Assembly: GCA_903937385.1 (NCBI GenBank)
Contig: CAIZZF010000016.1
Location: 1 to 64,000, forward strand
Length of the DNA: 64,000 nucleotides
Reading direction: 5' to 3'
Source of the DNA: an uncultured Holophagaceae bacterium
GTDB taxonomy: Bacteria; Acidobacteriota; Holophagae; Holophagales; Holophagaceae
The position numbers and the translations under genes were made by a program. The notes below the pieces were generated by a model. That model worked only from the letters and a program-made list of their open reading frames with translations, did not search any database and was not told where the DNA came from. Shown piece after piece: positions 37,945 through 48,280 of this stretch. The stretch's first letter is position 1; each line of letters starts with the position of its first letter.

Positions 37945-38586
37945 ATGCGCCTCGCCCTTGTCCCGCTCTGCCTCGCGGCGCTGCCGCTCTGCGCCCAGTG
38001 GGATCTGCGCCTGGAGCTGCCCCGGCCTTCGGGCCAGAGCCTGCCCCAGACCCTGCTCTCCGGCACCGGCCAGCTGGTGGCTGGCGACCTCAGCACGGGC
38101 AGCGGCTTCCTCGCGTCCGCGAACCGGCAGCTCTTCCAGGTGGGTCCCCTCCTCAAGTTTGAGGGCGGGCTGGAATACAGCCAGCTGAGCGCCGATGGCA
38201 GCCTGTCGAAAGGGACCGCAGCCCAGGGCACCAAGCTGAAACAGAAGGGCGTGGGCGTGGGGCTGAACGCCCAGGTCTGGGTGCCCTTCGTGGGTCTGGC
38301 TGGCGAGATCGGCCTCATCCAGCGCTTCCAGCGCTACACCTTCGACACCGCCGGGGCCTCCAGCTCCAAGGACCTGAGCCGCACCTGGCTGCGGGTCGGC
38401 GCCCGCTGGCGCATCCCCGCCGTGGTCGTCAATCCCTACCTGGTCGCCAGCTACCAGCAGCCGGTCACCAAGGACCACCCCGTGAAGCTCAGCAGCGTGT
38501 CGGACCTGGCCACCTACTTCTCCGCCCAGGGCAACGGCCAGGAATTCGAGCGCATGTGGACCTTCGGCGCGGGGGTGTCCTTCTGA
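37945..38586 (+). CDS. Small outer-membrane beta-barrel-like protein
   Basis: A 213-residue protein with signal peptide MRLALVPLCLAALPLCAQW, then repeated alternating strands (LFQVGPLLKFEGGLEYSQL, GVGVGLNAQVWVPFVGLAGEIGL, RTWLRVGARWRIPAVVVNPYLVASYQQ) and an aromatic C-terminus (MWTFGAGVSF), the layout of an eight-stranded outer-membrane porin-like barrel. The frame starts earlier at 37885, but the signal peptide begins at 37945, which has TGGAG upstream. The stop overlaps the next gene's ATG as TGATG, so the two are coupled. No specific function can be given. Confidence 0.72.
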   Translation: MRLALVPLCLAALPLCAQWDLRLELPRPSGQSLPQTLLSGTGQLVAGDLSTGSGFLASANRQLFQVGPLLKFEGGLEYSQLSADGSLSKGTAAQGTKLKQKGVGVGLNAQVWVPFVGLAGEIGLIQRFQRYTFDTAGASSSKDLSRTWLRVGARWRIPAVVVNPYLVASYQQPVTKDHPVKLSSVSDLATYFSAQGNGQEFERMWTFGAGVSF

Positions 38587-40250
38587 TGCGGGCCCTCCGG
38601 CTCAGCCTCCTGCTGCCCCTCGTGTCGGCCCTGGTGGCCGCGCCACCTGCAAAGACGCGGCCCAAGCTCGTCGTGGTCATCTCCGTGGACCAGTTCTCCA
38701 CGCAGCTCATGCAGGCCTTCGGCCCGGAACTGACGGGCGGCATCGGGCGGCTGCGCAAGGAAGGGGTCTTCTTCACCGAGGCCTACCACGACCATGGCTT
38801 CACCGAGACCGGCCCCGGCCACTCGGTGCTGCTCTCGGGTCGGTTCCCAGCCAGCACCGGCATCGTCGAGAACCGCTGGATAGAGCGCAGCACCGGCAAG
38901 TTCGTCTACTGCGTCGAGGACCCCCAGGCCAAGCCCCTGCACGCGCCCACCCAGCGCGGCGCCTCCAATGTCCGGCTGCTCGGGGACGAGCTGGGAGACT
39001 GGCTCCAGGCCCAGGTGCCGGGCAGCCGCGTCTTTGCCCTCTCGGGCAAGGACCGCGCGGCCATCCTCATGGCCGGGCGCAAGCCCACGGGGGTCTACTG
39101 GTTCACCGGCGCTGCCGGGTTCACGAGCTCCAGCGTCTACCAGGACCGGCTGCCGGCGTGGCTGGTGGCCTACGACCAGGGGCTGTCGGAGCGCATCGCC
39201 GCGGACAGCTGGCTCTGGCTCAAGGATCCGGCCACCCCCGAAGGACGCACGGGTCAGTGGGTCTTCGGGGCGCAGACCGTCCGGAACGGCGGCCTGCCCC
39301 GACTCATCCAGGGCGTGGGCATGCCATTGGACAAGGGCTTCGAGGCCCGGTTCCGGCCCTCGCCCTTCCTGGACGTGGTGACCCTGGAGGCCGCGGAAGC
39401 CCTGCTGGACGGCGAGCACCTGGGCCAGGGCCCCGGCACCGACCTGCTGGCCCTGAGCTTCTCCTCCACCGACTACATCGGGCACCAGTACGGCATGCTC
39501 GGCACCGAGATGCGCGACCAGATTCATCGGCTGGACAGGGGCCTGGGCCGCCTGCTGGACCGGATCCGCCGCCAGCATCCCGGAGCCTGGGTCATCCTGT
39601 CCGCGGACCACGGCGCCCTGGACATGGTCGAGGTGCTCGCCGAGCAGGGCTTCCCCGCCCGCCGCCTGCAGATCGAGCCCTTCATGGCGGCCCTGCAGAC
39701 CGAGCTGAAGACCGCCTTCAAGGTGGACCGCGACCTGCTGAAGCCCGTGCAGGAACCCAACGTGCTCTACCTGGATGAAGCTGTCCTGACGGCGGCGAAG
39801 CTGGACCGCGGCGAGGTGCTGCGCCGGGCCCAGACCTGGCTGCGCGCCCGCCCCGAGATCGCCGACGCCTTCACCTACGAAGAGATGCTCGCCACAGATC
39901 CCGCCGCCACCGGCAGCCCGCGGGACAGCACCACCCGCGTCCTGCTGCGCCGCAGTTTCCACGCGGACCGCAGCGGCGACCTCCTGGTGGCCGTGAAGCC
40001 CTTTGTGGTCATGGGCGGCCCCCCGGCCACCTACCCGGCGGGGCACGGCACACCCAACGCCTATGACCGGCGCGTGCCGCTGATCTTCTGGGGGCCCTGG
40101 AAGCCCGGCGAGCGGCGGGAGCCCGTTCGTATTGTGGACCTGGCCCCCACCCTGGCCCGGGAGCTGGGCCTGAAGGCTGGCCCCGTGGACGGCCGGGCCC
40201 TGGACCTGGGCGCTCCAATCACCGGAAAGCCCGCCTCGCCCAAGCCATGA
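38586..40250 (+). CDS. Exported alkaline-phosphatase-superfamily enzyme (PafA-like)
   Basis: A 554-residue exported enzyme with signal peptide MRALRLSLLLPLVSALVAA. The metal-binding and nucleophile residues resemble PafA-type phosphomonoesterases: VVVISVDQFSTQLM (Asp ligand) and TETGPGHSVLLSGRFP with Thr75 as likely nucleophile, then LALSFSSTDYIGHQYG (Asp and His), SADHGALDMVE (DH pair) and the late ligand His in PAGHGTPNAYDRRVPLIFWG. PafA types are calcium- or zinc-dependent and broadly specific for phosphate monoesters. It overlaps the upstream barrel gene's stop by one base and the sirtuin gene by four bases. Expression together with the barrel protein is likely. Confidence 0.87.
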   Translation: MRALRLSLLLPLVSALVAAPPAKTRPKLVVVISVDQFSTQLMQAFGPELTGGIGRLRKEGVFFTEAYHDHGFTETGPGHSVLLSGRFPASTGIVENRWIERSTGKFVYCVEDPQAKPLHAPTQRGASNVRLLGDELGDWLQAQVPGSRVFALSGKDRAAILMAGRKPTGVYWFTGAAGFTSSSVYQDRLPAWLVAYDQGLSERIAADSWLWLKDPATPEGRTGQWVFGAQTVRNGGLPRLIQGVGMPLDKGFEARFRPSPFLDVVTLEAAEALLDGEHLGQGPGTDLLALSFSSTDYIGHQYGMLGTEMRDQIHRLDRGLGRLLDRIRRQHPGAWVILSADHGALDMVEVLAEQGFPARRLQIEPFMAALQTELKTAFKVDRDLLKPVQEPNVLYLDEAVLTAAKLDRGEVLRRAQTWLRARPEIADAFTYEEMLATDPAATGSPRDSTTRVLLRRSFHADRSGDLLVAVKPFVVMGGPPATYPAGHGTPNAYDRRVPLIFWGPWKPGERREPVRIVDLAPTLARELGLKAGPVDGRALDLGAPITGKPASPKP

Positions 40251-40963
40251 GCCCGACCCATCCCCCCCTCCCCCGCGAGGCCCGGCTGGTGCTCCTGACC
40301 GGCGCCGGAATCTCGGCGGAGAGCGGCGTGCGCACCTTCCGGGACGGGGACGGCTTGTGGGAGCGCCACCGCCTGGAGGACGTCGCCACCCCGGAGGCCT
40401 TCCGGCGGGACCCGGAGTTGGTCCACCGCTTCTACAACGAGCGCCGCCGGGGCCTTGCTACCGTCGAACCCAACGCGGCGCACCATGCCCTCGTCGAGCT
40501 CGAGCGCGCCTGGCCGGGCGAGCTCCTGCTGGTGACCCAGAACGTGGATGACCTCCATGACCGGGCGGGTTCAAAGCATCTGGTCCACATGCATGGCGAG
40601 CTGCTGAAGGGCCGCTGCACGGGCTGTGGAGCCATCCTGCACTGGCCTGGTGATATGGATCGCGACAGCATCTGTACCGCCTGCGGAGCCCGGCGCGTGC
40701 GTCCCCACATCGTCTGGTTCCACGAGCTCCCGCTGGCGATGGATCAGATCGACGAGGCCTTGGCGCGGTGCGACTTCTTTGCGGCCATCGGCACCAGCGG
40801 GCATGTCTACCCCGCCGCCGGTTTCGTGGACGCGGTGGGTCCCCGCTGCCGCACCCTCGAGCTGAACCTGGAACCCAGCCGTGTGGTCAGCGCCTTCCAG
40901 GAGGCGCGCACCGGCCACGCCACCGAGCTGGTCCCGGCCCTGGTGGCCGAGCTGCTGGGCTAG
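40247..40963 (+). CDS. cobB: NAD-dependent protein deacylase (Sir2 family, class III)
   Basis: A 238-residue enzyme that removes acyl groups from lysines using NAD. NAD-binding LLTGAGISAESGVRTFRDGDGLW and TQNVDDLHDRAG, the catalytic His of LVHMHGELLKGRC and the zinc cysteines (CTGCG, CTACG) are all visible. RFYNERRR supplies the Tyr-x2-Arg pair that in class III sirtuins (SIRT5/CobB) favours succinyl- and malonyl-lysine. It overlaps the phosphatase gene by ATGA, so it may be co-translated. Its stop overlaps the stop of the convergent phosphotransferase gene. Confidence 0.95.
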   Translation: MSPTHPPLPREARLVLLTGAGISAESGVRTFRDGDGLWERHRLEDVATPEAFRRDPELVHRFYNERRRGLATVEPNAAHHALVELERAWPGELLLVTQNVDDLHDRAGSKHLVHMHGELLKGRCTGCGAILHWPGDMDRDSICTACGARRVRPHIVWFHELPLAMDQIDEALARCDFFAAIGTSGHVYPAAGFVDAVGPRCRTLELNLEPSRVVSAFQEARTGHATELVPALVAELLG

Positions 40964-41943
40964 CCCTTCAGCAGCCGCTCTTCCACCAGCCGCAGCAGGT
41001 GCTCGCTGGCCAGGACGCCATCCTGGTGGTTCATGCGCTGGAAGTGCTCCCGCAGGTGCCGCAGGGTGCGGGGGATCGCGGAGGCGAACAGGGCCTTCTT
41101 CTTGTGCACGATCTGGTGCCCGTAGGTGCCGAGGATCTTCAGGTTGCGCTGGATGGCGCTGAGGGTCAGCTCTTCGAGCAGGGCCTCGTGGTTCCAGCCC
41201 AGCTCCTGCTGGAGGGGGTGGATGAGGGCCCGCCCGGCCTCGCGGGACCAGTCCCAGTAGCCGTCGTAGAGGATGCTGGCCAGGTCGTAGGTGGCCGCGC
41301 CGCGCCGGGCATCCTGGAAGTCGAGGACCACCAGCCGATCCCCGTGGACCATGAGGTTGCGCACATGGAAGTCGCGGTGGGCGAAGAAGTGCGCCCGGGT
41401 CTCCAGGCTTGCGTGGGCCTCCTCCATCAGGCGGTCCAGCCAGCGGGGTGGCTCCTTCTGCAGGAAGTCCTCAAAGAAGTTCGTGCGGCAGTAGTCCCAC
41501 TCGAACTGGAACTTGGCCTGATCGAAGGCGCGCTGCATGAAGAAGGCATGGCCCGGCGCCCCCAGGGTCAGGGCTCCCGCCAGGGTGGCGAGCAGCCAGC
41601 CCGCCCGCTCGGCCCAGGCGAGCTCCTCTTCGGGGTGCTCCACCAGCCGACGCTCCAGGGTGGTGTCGCCCAGGTCCTCCACCAGGAGGCAGCGGTCCTC
41701 GTCGTCGGCGTGGAGGATGGTGGGCACGCGCAGCAGGGGATCCAGGTAGGCCTGCAGGGCCCGGAACTCGAAGTAGCTGTCGTCCGTCTTCTCCGGGGTG
41801 TCCAGCGGGTGCAGCACCACCATGGCGGTGCCCAGCTGCGCGTGGGCCACGCGGATGTACTGCCGGCTGCCCGCATCCCCGACCAGGGGCCGGGGCTCCG
41901 ACACGCTCCAGCGGTCCAGGGCACGGTGCAGACGAGGGTCCAT
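40960..41943 (-). CDS. amgK: AmgK-like cell-wall sugar kinase (aminoglycoside phosphotransferase fold)
   Basis: A 327-residue kinase of the APH/choline kinase fold. The catalytic loop is FFAHRDFHVRNLMVHGDRLVVLDFQDARRG, with Asp in HRDFH as base and Asp in LDFQDA as metal ligand. The neighbour 71 bases upstream encodes a sugar-nucleotidyltransferase. This pair matches AmgK/MurU, which in Pseudomonas converts N-acetylmuramic acid (or GlcNAc) to its 1-phosphate and then to the UDP-sugar, bypassing MurA during recycling. The start is the ATG at 41943. The frame remains open upstream into the next gene's region, but that is only G/C-rich read-through. Assignment is by context and fold, not by a substrate motif. 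Confidence 0.8.
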   Translation of the reverse strand: MDPRLHRALDRWSVSEPRPLVGDAGSRQYIRVAHAQLGTAMVVLHPLDTPEKTDDSYFEFRALQAYLDPLLRVPTILHADDEDRCLLVEDLGDTTLERRLVEHPEEELAWAERAGWLLATLAGALTLGAPGHAFFMQRAFDQAKFQFEWDYCRTNFFEDFLQKEPPRWLDRLMEEAHASLETRAHFFAHRDFHVRNLMVHGDRLVVLDFQDARRGAATYDLASILYDGYWDWSREAGRALIHPLQQELGWNHEALLEELTLSAIQRNLKILGTYGHQIVHKKKALFASAIPRTLRHLREHFQRMNHQDGVLASEHLLRLVEERLLKG

Positions 41944-42014
41944 CCCCTCAGGGTACTCCGACCCGGGCGTTCCAGCACGGGGGTCGCGTCGGCAGATTCT
42001 CTCCGGAACCAGCC

Positions 42015-42845
42015 CTACAGCCCCAGGCGCACCTGATTCCCGTGCTCCTCGAACCACAGGGCCCCGTCGTCCGTGAGGGCGGGTGGGGGCGCGGCGCCGG
42101 GACCCAGGACACAGCGCGTGAGCCGCCCCGAGGGAACTGCGGCAGGGTGCACGTAGCAGCTGGGTAGCCGGCCTTCCTGGTCCGGGGCCAGCCCCGCCGC
42201 GGCCAGGATGAGCGCCTCGGGGGTGCCCACCTCCCGCCAGGGGAAGGGCCCCGCCACCACCCCCAGGTGCAGGGGCAGCCGGGGCCGCAGCTCGGTGACT
42301 TCGCTGGGGCCCTCGGGTAGCAGGGCCAGAGCCTCCGGCGACCAGACTGCGGCGCCGGTGAAGTGGTAGGGCCCCCGGGGTCCCACGACGCCCCGCGGCA
42401 GCACCCGGTCGGCCTCGTCCAGCCACACGGGATTCCAGCCACCCCCGGGATGGGGGACGAGCAGCCAGCTCAGTGTGGCGCGAGCCGCGCGGTGCCGCTC
42501 CCGCAGCAGGCCGAAGGGCACGGCCTCCGCCCAGATGTCGGCGTTCCAGGTGAGCAGCTCGGACTCCACGCGACCGCGGGCGTGCAGCAGACCCCCGGCG
42601 CCGCCCAGCAGCGAGGGCTCCGCGCAGACCTCGATGCCTGCGGCCACTTCCAGGAGGCGGTCCGCGTGGTGGTGCGCGTTGCAGGCGAGGCGCCGCGCCC
42701 CTGCCTGACGCAGCTGCTCGGCCCCCCACTGGAGCAGGGGACGCCCCCGCAGGGTCCAGGCGGGCTTGGGCAGGCACTGGCTGAGGGGGCCCATGCGCAG
42801 CCCCAGGCCCGCCGCCAGCAGAAATCCGTCGAGGGGCTCAGTCAT
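42015..42845 (-). CDS. murU: MurU-like nucleotidyltransferase
   Basis: A 276-residue protein with the glucose-1-phosphate nucleotidyltransferase fold. The signature FLLAAGLGLRMGPLSQCLPKPA (Lys as the catalytic residue) and TWNADIWAEA (Asp for metal) are present, with GGAGGLLHARG in the place of the GGGI-type uridylyl loop. In its position directly before the AmgK-like gene it would make UDP-N-acetylmuramate from MurNAc-1-phosphate. It overlaps the CorC gene by eight bases. A mannose-1-phosphate guanylyltransferase activity is the main alternative. Confidence 0.8.
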   Translation of the reverse strand: MTEPLDGFLLAAGLGLRMGPLSQCLPKPAWTLRGRPLLQWGAEQLRQAGARRLACNAHHHADRLLEVAAGIEVCAEPSLLGGAGGLLHARGRVESELLTWNADIWAEAVPFGLLRERHRAARATLSWLLVPHPGGGWNPVWLDEADRVLPRGVVGPRGPYHFTGAAVWSPEALALLPEGPSEVTELRPRLPLHLGVVAGPFPWREVGTPEALILAAAGLAPDQEGRLPSCYVHPAAVPSGRLTRCVLGPGAAPPPALTDDGALWFEEHGNQVRLGL

Positions 42846-44151
42846 GGTCCGGCTCGGCCTCCAGCGGCAGAGGCTTCAGCAGGAACTGGCTCGGCGCCAG
42901 CCCCCGCATGGACAGCACGCGGATCCGCCAGCCCTGGATCCGCAGCTCGTCGCCGGGCTTGAGCACGCGGCCCAGGCGCTCCTGGAAGTAGCCGCCCAGG
43001 CTCACGGAGCCGGCCTCGGCCTCCAGGGTCAGGGCCAGGTGGTCCTCCAGCTGCTCGAGGGTGACATTGCCCTGGGCCAGCCAGCCGCCGCCCCGGGTCT
43101 TCCGCAGCTGGATGGCCTCCCGGTCGAACTCGTCCTGGATCTCGCCCACCAGCTCTTCGAGCACGTCCTCCAGGGTGACCAGGCCGTCCACACCGCCGTG
43201 CTCGTTCACCACCAGGGCCAGGTGCTGCTTCCGCTGCTGGAACTCCAGGAGCAGGCCCTGGATCGGCTTCATCTCAGGCACGAAGAAGGCGGGCCGGGCC
43301 AGGGTCCGCAGGTCCAGCAGGCCGTCCTGCTCGTGGATGGCCCAGAGCAGCTCCTTGAGGTGGACGATGCCCACCACCCGGTCGAGGTCACCCTCCACCA
43401 GGGGAATGCGGGTGTGCGGCGTGACGCGGGCCAGGGCCAGGTTCTGCTCGAGGCTGCGCGTGAGGTCGAAGCAGACCACCCGGGCCCGGGGCACGGCAAT
43501 CTCCTTCACCATGCGGCGACTGAAGTCGAAGAGGTTCTCGATGAGCTCCTTGCGGTCGAGCTCAAGGCGGCCCTCATCATGGCTGCGCTCCAGCATGCGG
43601 CGGAACTCCGCCTCGCTGGGCAGCAGGTCCTCGGCATCAGCCTCGGGGGTGGCGCCTATCAGCCGTAGCACCAGCCGGCTGAGGTGCGTGAGGCCCCAGG
43701 TGAGGGGCCGCACCAGGCGCGACCAGGCCAGGAGGAGTCCCGAGGTGCGCAGGGCCCAGGGCACCGCGGACCGGATGGCCAGGCTGCGGGGCACCAGCTC
43801 CGCCAGCACCACGTGGAGCGTGGTCATCACCAGGAGGGCCATGCCGGTGCTGAGGGGCAGCACCAGCCGGGGCCACGGCAGCGGACCGAAGAGGAGCTGG
43901 AAAGCATGGCCGAAGAGATTCTCGCCCACGGCACCGAGCGCCAGGGCGCACAGCACGATGCCCGCCTGGATCGCCGAGAGGTGGTGGGAGAGTCTCCGGT
44001 GGACCTCCAGCGCCCGGCGGGCGCGGTGGTCTTGCTCAACGAGGGACTCTAACTGTGTCTCCCGTACCCGCACCGCCGCAAACTCGGCCAGCACGAAGAA
44101 GCTGCTGATGAGAATGAGGACAGCGCAGAGCAGAGCCGCAGCAAGCGTCAC
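42838..44151 (-). CDS. CNNM/CorC-type transporter protein with CBS domains
   Basis: A 437-residue membrane protein. The N-terminal DUF21 domain carries about four membrane segments (LAAALLCAVLILISSFFVLAEFAAVRV onward) typical of CorB/CNNM proteins; two CBS domains follow (VPRARVVCFDLTRSLEQNLALA...RIPLVEGDLDRVVGIVHLKELL and a second unit), ending in a CorC/HlyC domain (GGWLAQGNVTLEQLEDHLALTL). Related proteins affect Mg2+ or Co2+ efflux; direct transport is debated. The start codon is GTG at 44151. It lies one base from the stop of the coiled-coil gene and overlaps the MurU-like gene, so these four leftward genes probably form one unit. Confidence 0.9.
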   Translation of the reverse strand: MTLAAALLCAVLILISSFFVLAEFAAVRVRETQLESLVEQDHRARRALEVHRRLSHHLSAIQAGIVLCALALGAVGENLFGHAFQLLFGPLPWPRLVLPLSTGMALLVMTTLHVVLAELVPRSLAIRSAVPWALRTSGLLLAWSRLVRPLTWGLTHLSRLVLRLIGATPEADAEDLLPSEAEFRRMLERSHDEGRLELDRKELIENLFDFSRRMVKEIAVPRARVVCFDLTRSLEQNLALARVTPHTRIPLVEGDLDRVVGIVHLKELLWAIHEQDGLLDLRTLARPAFFVPEMKPIQGLLLEFQQRKQHLALVVNEHGGVDGLVTLEDVLEELVGEIQDEFDREAIQLRKTRGGGWLAQGNVTLEQLEDHLALTLEAEAGSVSLGGYFQERLGRVLKPGDELRIQGWRIRVLSMRGLAPSQFLLKPLPLEAEPDHD

Positions 44152-44152
44152 G

Positions 44153-46252
44153 TCAGAGGCCGGTGAGATCAGAGCCGCGGCGCAGCTGCTCCTGGATCTC
44201 CGCCAGCAGGCCGTGGAGGCTCTGCAGCCGGTCCCGGTGCTCGGCCAGCTGGCCCTGGACCGCCTGCCGCTCCCGCTCGATTCCTTCGCGGGCCTCCCGC
44301 TGCTCGGCCAGGGTCTCGTTCAGCTGGGTGACCTCGGCTTCCTTGAGGTCCAGACCGTTCATGAGCTCCAGCTGCTCGCTCTCGTGCTGGAGCCTCACCT
44401 GGCCGAGTTCCTGTCGCAGCTCCGCCACCTGGGCCGCCAGCCGGGCGGTCTCATCGACGCGCTGCTGCAGGTCCTCGCCCTTGGCCACCAGCTGTTCATC
44501 CCGCTCTCGGAGCTGGGCTCGAAGGGCTTCCGCTTCCAGATCCCACTGCTGCAGGAGCGCGCCCTGCTCGGCCAGGTCGCGGCCCTGCCCGCGCAAGGTG
44601 GCCTCCAGCCCGGCAATCTCCAGCTCCAGACGCTGCGCCTTCTCCTTGGATTCCATGGCCTCCAGCAGGGTGGCCTGATGCAGGTCCTCCCGACCGGCCT
44701 GCTGCTCGACCAGCCCCTCCAGGGTGGCGGTGAGCTGGCTCTGCGCCGTGAGCGCCTCCTCGCGTTCCTGGTGGGCCGTGCGGAGAGCCTCCTGGCACGC
44801 TTCCAGAGCCGCCTCCCGGGCACCGGCCTCCCCTTGGGACTGCACCAGGGCTTCCTGTCCAAGGGCCAGCTCCCGCCGGGCGTCCGCGCGTTCCTGCTCC
44901 GCTGCGGCCAAGGCCTCCCGGCACCCGCGCAGGACCCCTTCCTGGTTCGCGAACTCCGCCTGGCCCGCGACCAGCTGCTGCAGAACCTCTTGGGCCTCCT
45001 GCTCCCGCGCGGCGGCCTCGCCCCGGAGCGCAGCCAGCTCTTCCCGGCAGGTACTCAGGGAGGCCTCCTGGACAGCCTGGGCCGACTCCAGCTCCTGAGC
45101 CCTCGACCGGAAGGCCTCCAGGTCCAGGTTCTCCCCCTGGAGCCGATCCCGCTCCTTGAGCAGCTCGATGGCCCGCAGCGCTTTCTCCCCCACCTGATGG
45201 TTCAGCGCCTCCACCTGCTGGATCAAGTCCGTGCGTTCCTGCAGAGACTCCCTGAGCTGGGCCTTCAGGGTCTCAGCGTTGTCGCCTTCGCGGCCCCGGG
45301 TCTCCTCAAGGCTGCGCAGGGCGCTCTCGGTCTCGGCGAGGCGGGCCTTCAGGGTCTCGGCCTCCCGGTTGCTGCGCTCCAGCTCATCGAGGTTGACGGT
45401 CACCGAGCTCAGCTGGCGCTGGACCTGCTGCGCCTCGGCTTCGGCCAGCAGCAGACGCTGGTCCCGGGCACTCAGCTCCTCCTGGAGGGTCACGATCTGG
45501 GCCTCCAGGCGCTCCAGCCGGTCGGCCTCCAGCGTCTTGGCCTCCTGGTTACCGCGCTCCAGCTCATCGAGGTTGACGGTCGCAGAATCCAGCTGCTGTT
45601 GAGCCCGCTGCGCGTCGGCCTCGGCCGCCAGCAGCCGCTGATGCTGGGCACTCAGCTCCTCCTGGAGGGTCGCTAACTGCGCCTCGAGGAGCTGTACCTT
45701 CAGGGTGTCCTGGAACTCGGCGGCAGGCGGAGCCGGGGTCGGCGAGGCCGGGCGAACGCCGAAGACAGGCGCGGAGGAGCTGACCTCCGGACCATCCAGC
45801 GCGTGCTTGAGGCCCTCCAGCCAGTCGTCCCCCAGATCCATGTCCGCCAGCTCCCCGAAGGGCTTGTCGGGGTCCAGGGGCCGACCGGGCGCCAGGGGCG
45901 AGAGCGCGGCCACCAGGGCGCTGGGGGAGATGGGCTTGTGCAGGTAGAGATCCGCGCGGCCCTTCAGGTTCTGGTGCCGCCGGTATTCCTCCTCCGTGGC
46001 CTTGGCGCTGATCAGGACGAGCTTCACGCCGTCCAGCGCCGGGTTCTTCCGGATGGCGGTGCAGAGCGAGTAGCCCTTGTTGTCCGCTACCTCGGCGCAG
46101 ACAAGCACCACCGCGAAATCCCCGGTCAACAGGCGCGCCAGGGCCGCCTCCGGAGTCGTCGCCACGTCAGCGTCAAAGGCGGCTTCCAGGCTGACCTGAT
46201 GGTCCTTGAGGAAGCTCCGGTCGGTGTCCACGAGGAGAAGGCGCTGGCCCAT
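44153..46252 (-). CDS. Pseudo-receiver protein with long coiled coil (FrzS-like architecture)
   Basis: A 699-residue protein. The first about 125 residues resemble a response-regulator receiver: RLLLVDTDRSFLKDH, then FAVVLVCAEVADNKGYSLC, KLVLISAKAT and LYLHKPISPSALVAAL. The residue aligned with the phosphorylated Asp is Cys (VLVCAEV), so it cannot be phosphorylated in the usual way. Residues about 185-690 are a nearly unbroken heptad coiled coil rich in Glu, Gln and Leu (AQLATLQEELSAQHQRLLAAEADAQR, with a close repeat later). An aspartate-less receiver with a long coiled coil is the design of FrzS, a polar motility protein of Myxococcus; this is an architectural parallel only. The gene leads a unit with the CorC, MurU and AmgK genes. 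Confidence 0.8.
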   Translation of the reverse strand: MGQRLLLVDTDRSFLKDHQVSLEAAFDADVATTPEAALARLLTGDFAVVLVCAEVADNKGYSLCTAIRKNPALDGVKLVLISAKATEEEYRRHQNLKGRADLYLHKPISPSALVAALSPLAPGRPLDPDKPFGELADMDLGDDWLEGLKHALDGPEVSSSAPVFGVRPASPTPAPPAAEFQDTLKVQLLEAQLATLQEELSAQHQRLLAAEADAQRAQQQLDSATVNLDELERGNQEAKTLEADRLERLEAQIVTLQEELSARDQRLLLAEAEAQQVQRQLSSVTVNLDELERSNREAETLKARLAETESALRSLEETRGREGDNAETLKAQLRESLQERTDLIQQVEALNHQVGEKALRAIELLKERDRLQGENLDLEAFRSRAQELESAQAVQEASLSTCREELAALRGEAAAREQEAQEVLQQLVAGQAEFANQEGVLRGCREALAAAEQERADARRELALGQEALVQSQGEAGAREAALEACQEALRTAHQEREEALTAQSQLTATLEGLVEQQAGREDLHQATLLEAMESKEKAQRLELEIAGLEATLRGQGRDLAEQGALLQQWDLEAEALRAQLRERDEQLVAKGEDLQQRVDETARLAAQVAELRQELGQVRLQHESEQLELMNGLDLKEAEVTQLNETLAEQREAREGIERERQAVQGQLAEHRDRLQSLHGLLAEIQEQLRRGSDLTGL

Positions 46253-46290
46253 GCTTGATCCTTAGCCCTGGTTGAACCCTGAAGTCTACC

Positions 46291-46330
46291 CTGAACCGAA
46301 GGGGCCCCGTCAGCACGGGGCCCCGTTCAG
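46291..46330. terminator. Strong hairpin between htrA and the pseudo-receiver gene
   Basis: A 10-bp stem GGGGCCCCGT (46301-46310) pairs perfectly with 46315-46324 around a CAGC loop. An outer stem CTGAAC/GTTCAG (46291-46296, 46325-46330) extends it, with a four-base bulge on one side. It lies just after the htrA stop. No T-tract follows, so termination may need Rho or be incomplete. Confidence 0.6.
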
Positions 46331-46355
46331 GTTTCCACCCTGTATTTTCCCGCGT

Positions 46356-47861
<1,506 letters not shown>

Positions 47862-47968
47862 GGAACTCCTCACTGGCCGGACCCCCGGCAAGCCATTCGA
47901 TGACAGCAGTCCCCCGAAGGTTCCCGCTGGCCTTCCGATGCCGCCCAGGTTAATCTGGATGGTCCAAC

Positions 47969-48046
47969 GGCGGCTGTAGCTCAGTTGGTTAGAGTACTGG
48001 ATTGTGATTCCAGATGTCGCCGGTTCGAGCCCGGTCAGCCGCCCCA
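47969..48046 (+). tRNA. tRNA-His(GTG)
   Basis: A complete cloverleaf. The acceptor stem begins GGCGGCTG and pairs with CAGCCGCCC; its extra 5' G (G-1, pairing with C73) is the identity element of tRNA-His. The D-arm is GTAGCTCAGTTGGTTAGAG. The anticodon loop is ATTGTGATT (anticodon GTG). The T-arm contains GGTTCGAGCC, and a genomic CCA ends at 48046. An intrinsic terminator follows. Confidence 0.96.
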
Positions 48047-48056
48047 GATCAACAAG

Positions 48057-48078
48057 GCCCCCAAACGGGGGCTTTTTT
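48057..48078 (+). terminator. Intrinsic terminator of tRNA-His
   Basis: A GCCCCC stem (48057-48062), an AAAC loop and GGGGGC (48067-48072) are followed by six T (48073-48078). This is a textbook Rho-independent terminator, ten bases after the tRNA 3' end. Confidence 0.95.
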
Positions 48079-48280
48079 GTGCGGACTCGGGCATCGGGCA
48101 AGGGTTGCCCCCCCTCTATGTCGCAGCAGCATCTGATTGCCAAAAACCGTCACAAGCCACCTCCTTGTCCCCTTTTTGTCATGAAAAAAAATGGACCTTC
48201 TGCCACCATCCAGTCGACACGATTGACGCACGCAACAATACGCCTGGGATTGCCCGCGGCCATCCCAAGGAAAGCCCTTG

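Noticed and set aside
40960-42777. One long frame joining the AmgK-like gene with the region of the next gene
   Set aside because: The part beyond 41943 is a Pro/Arg-rich read-through of the MurU-like gene in another frame. It is not a fusion protein.
48079-48280. A gene in the roughly 200-base gap between the tRNA-His terminator and the hybrid kinase
   Set aside because: Frames here run into the kinase gene in wrong frames and have no motif. The gap probably holds only the kinase promoter.
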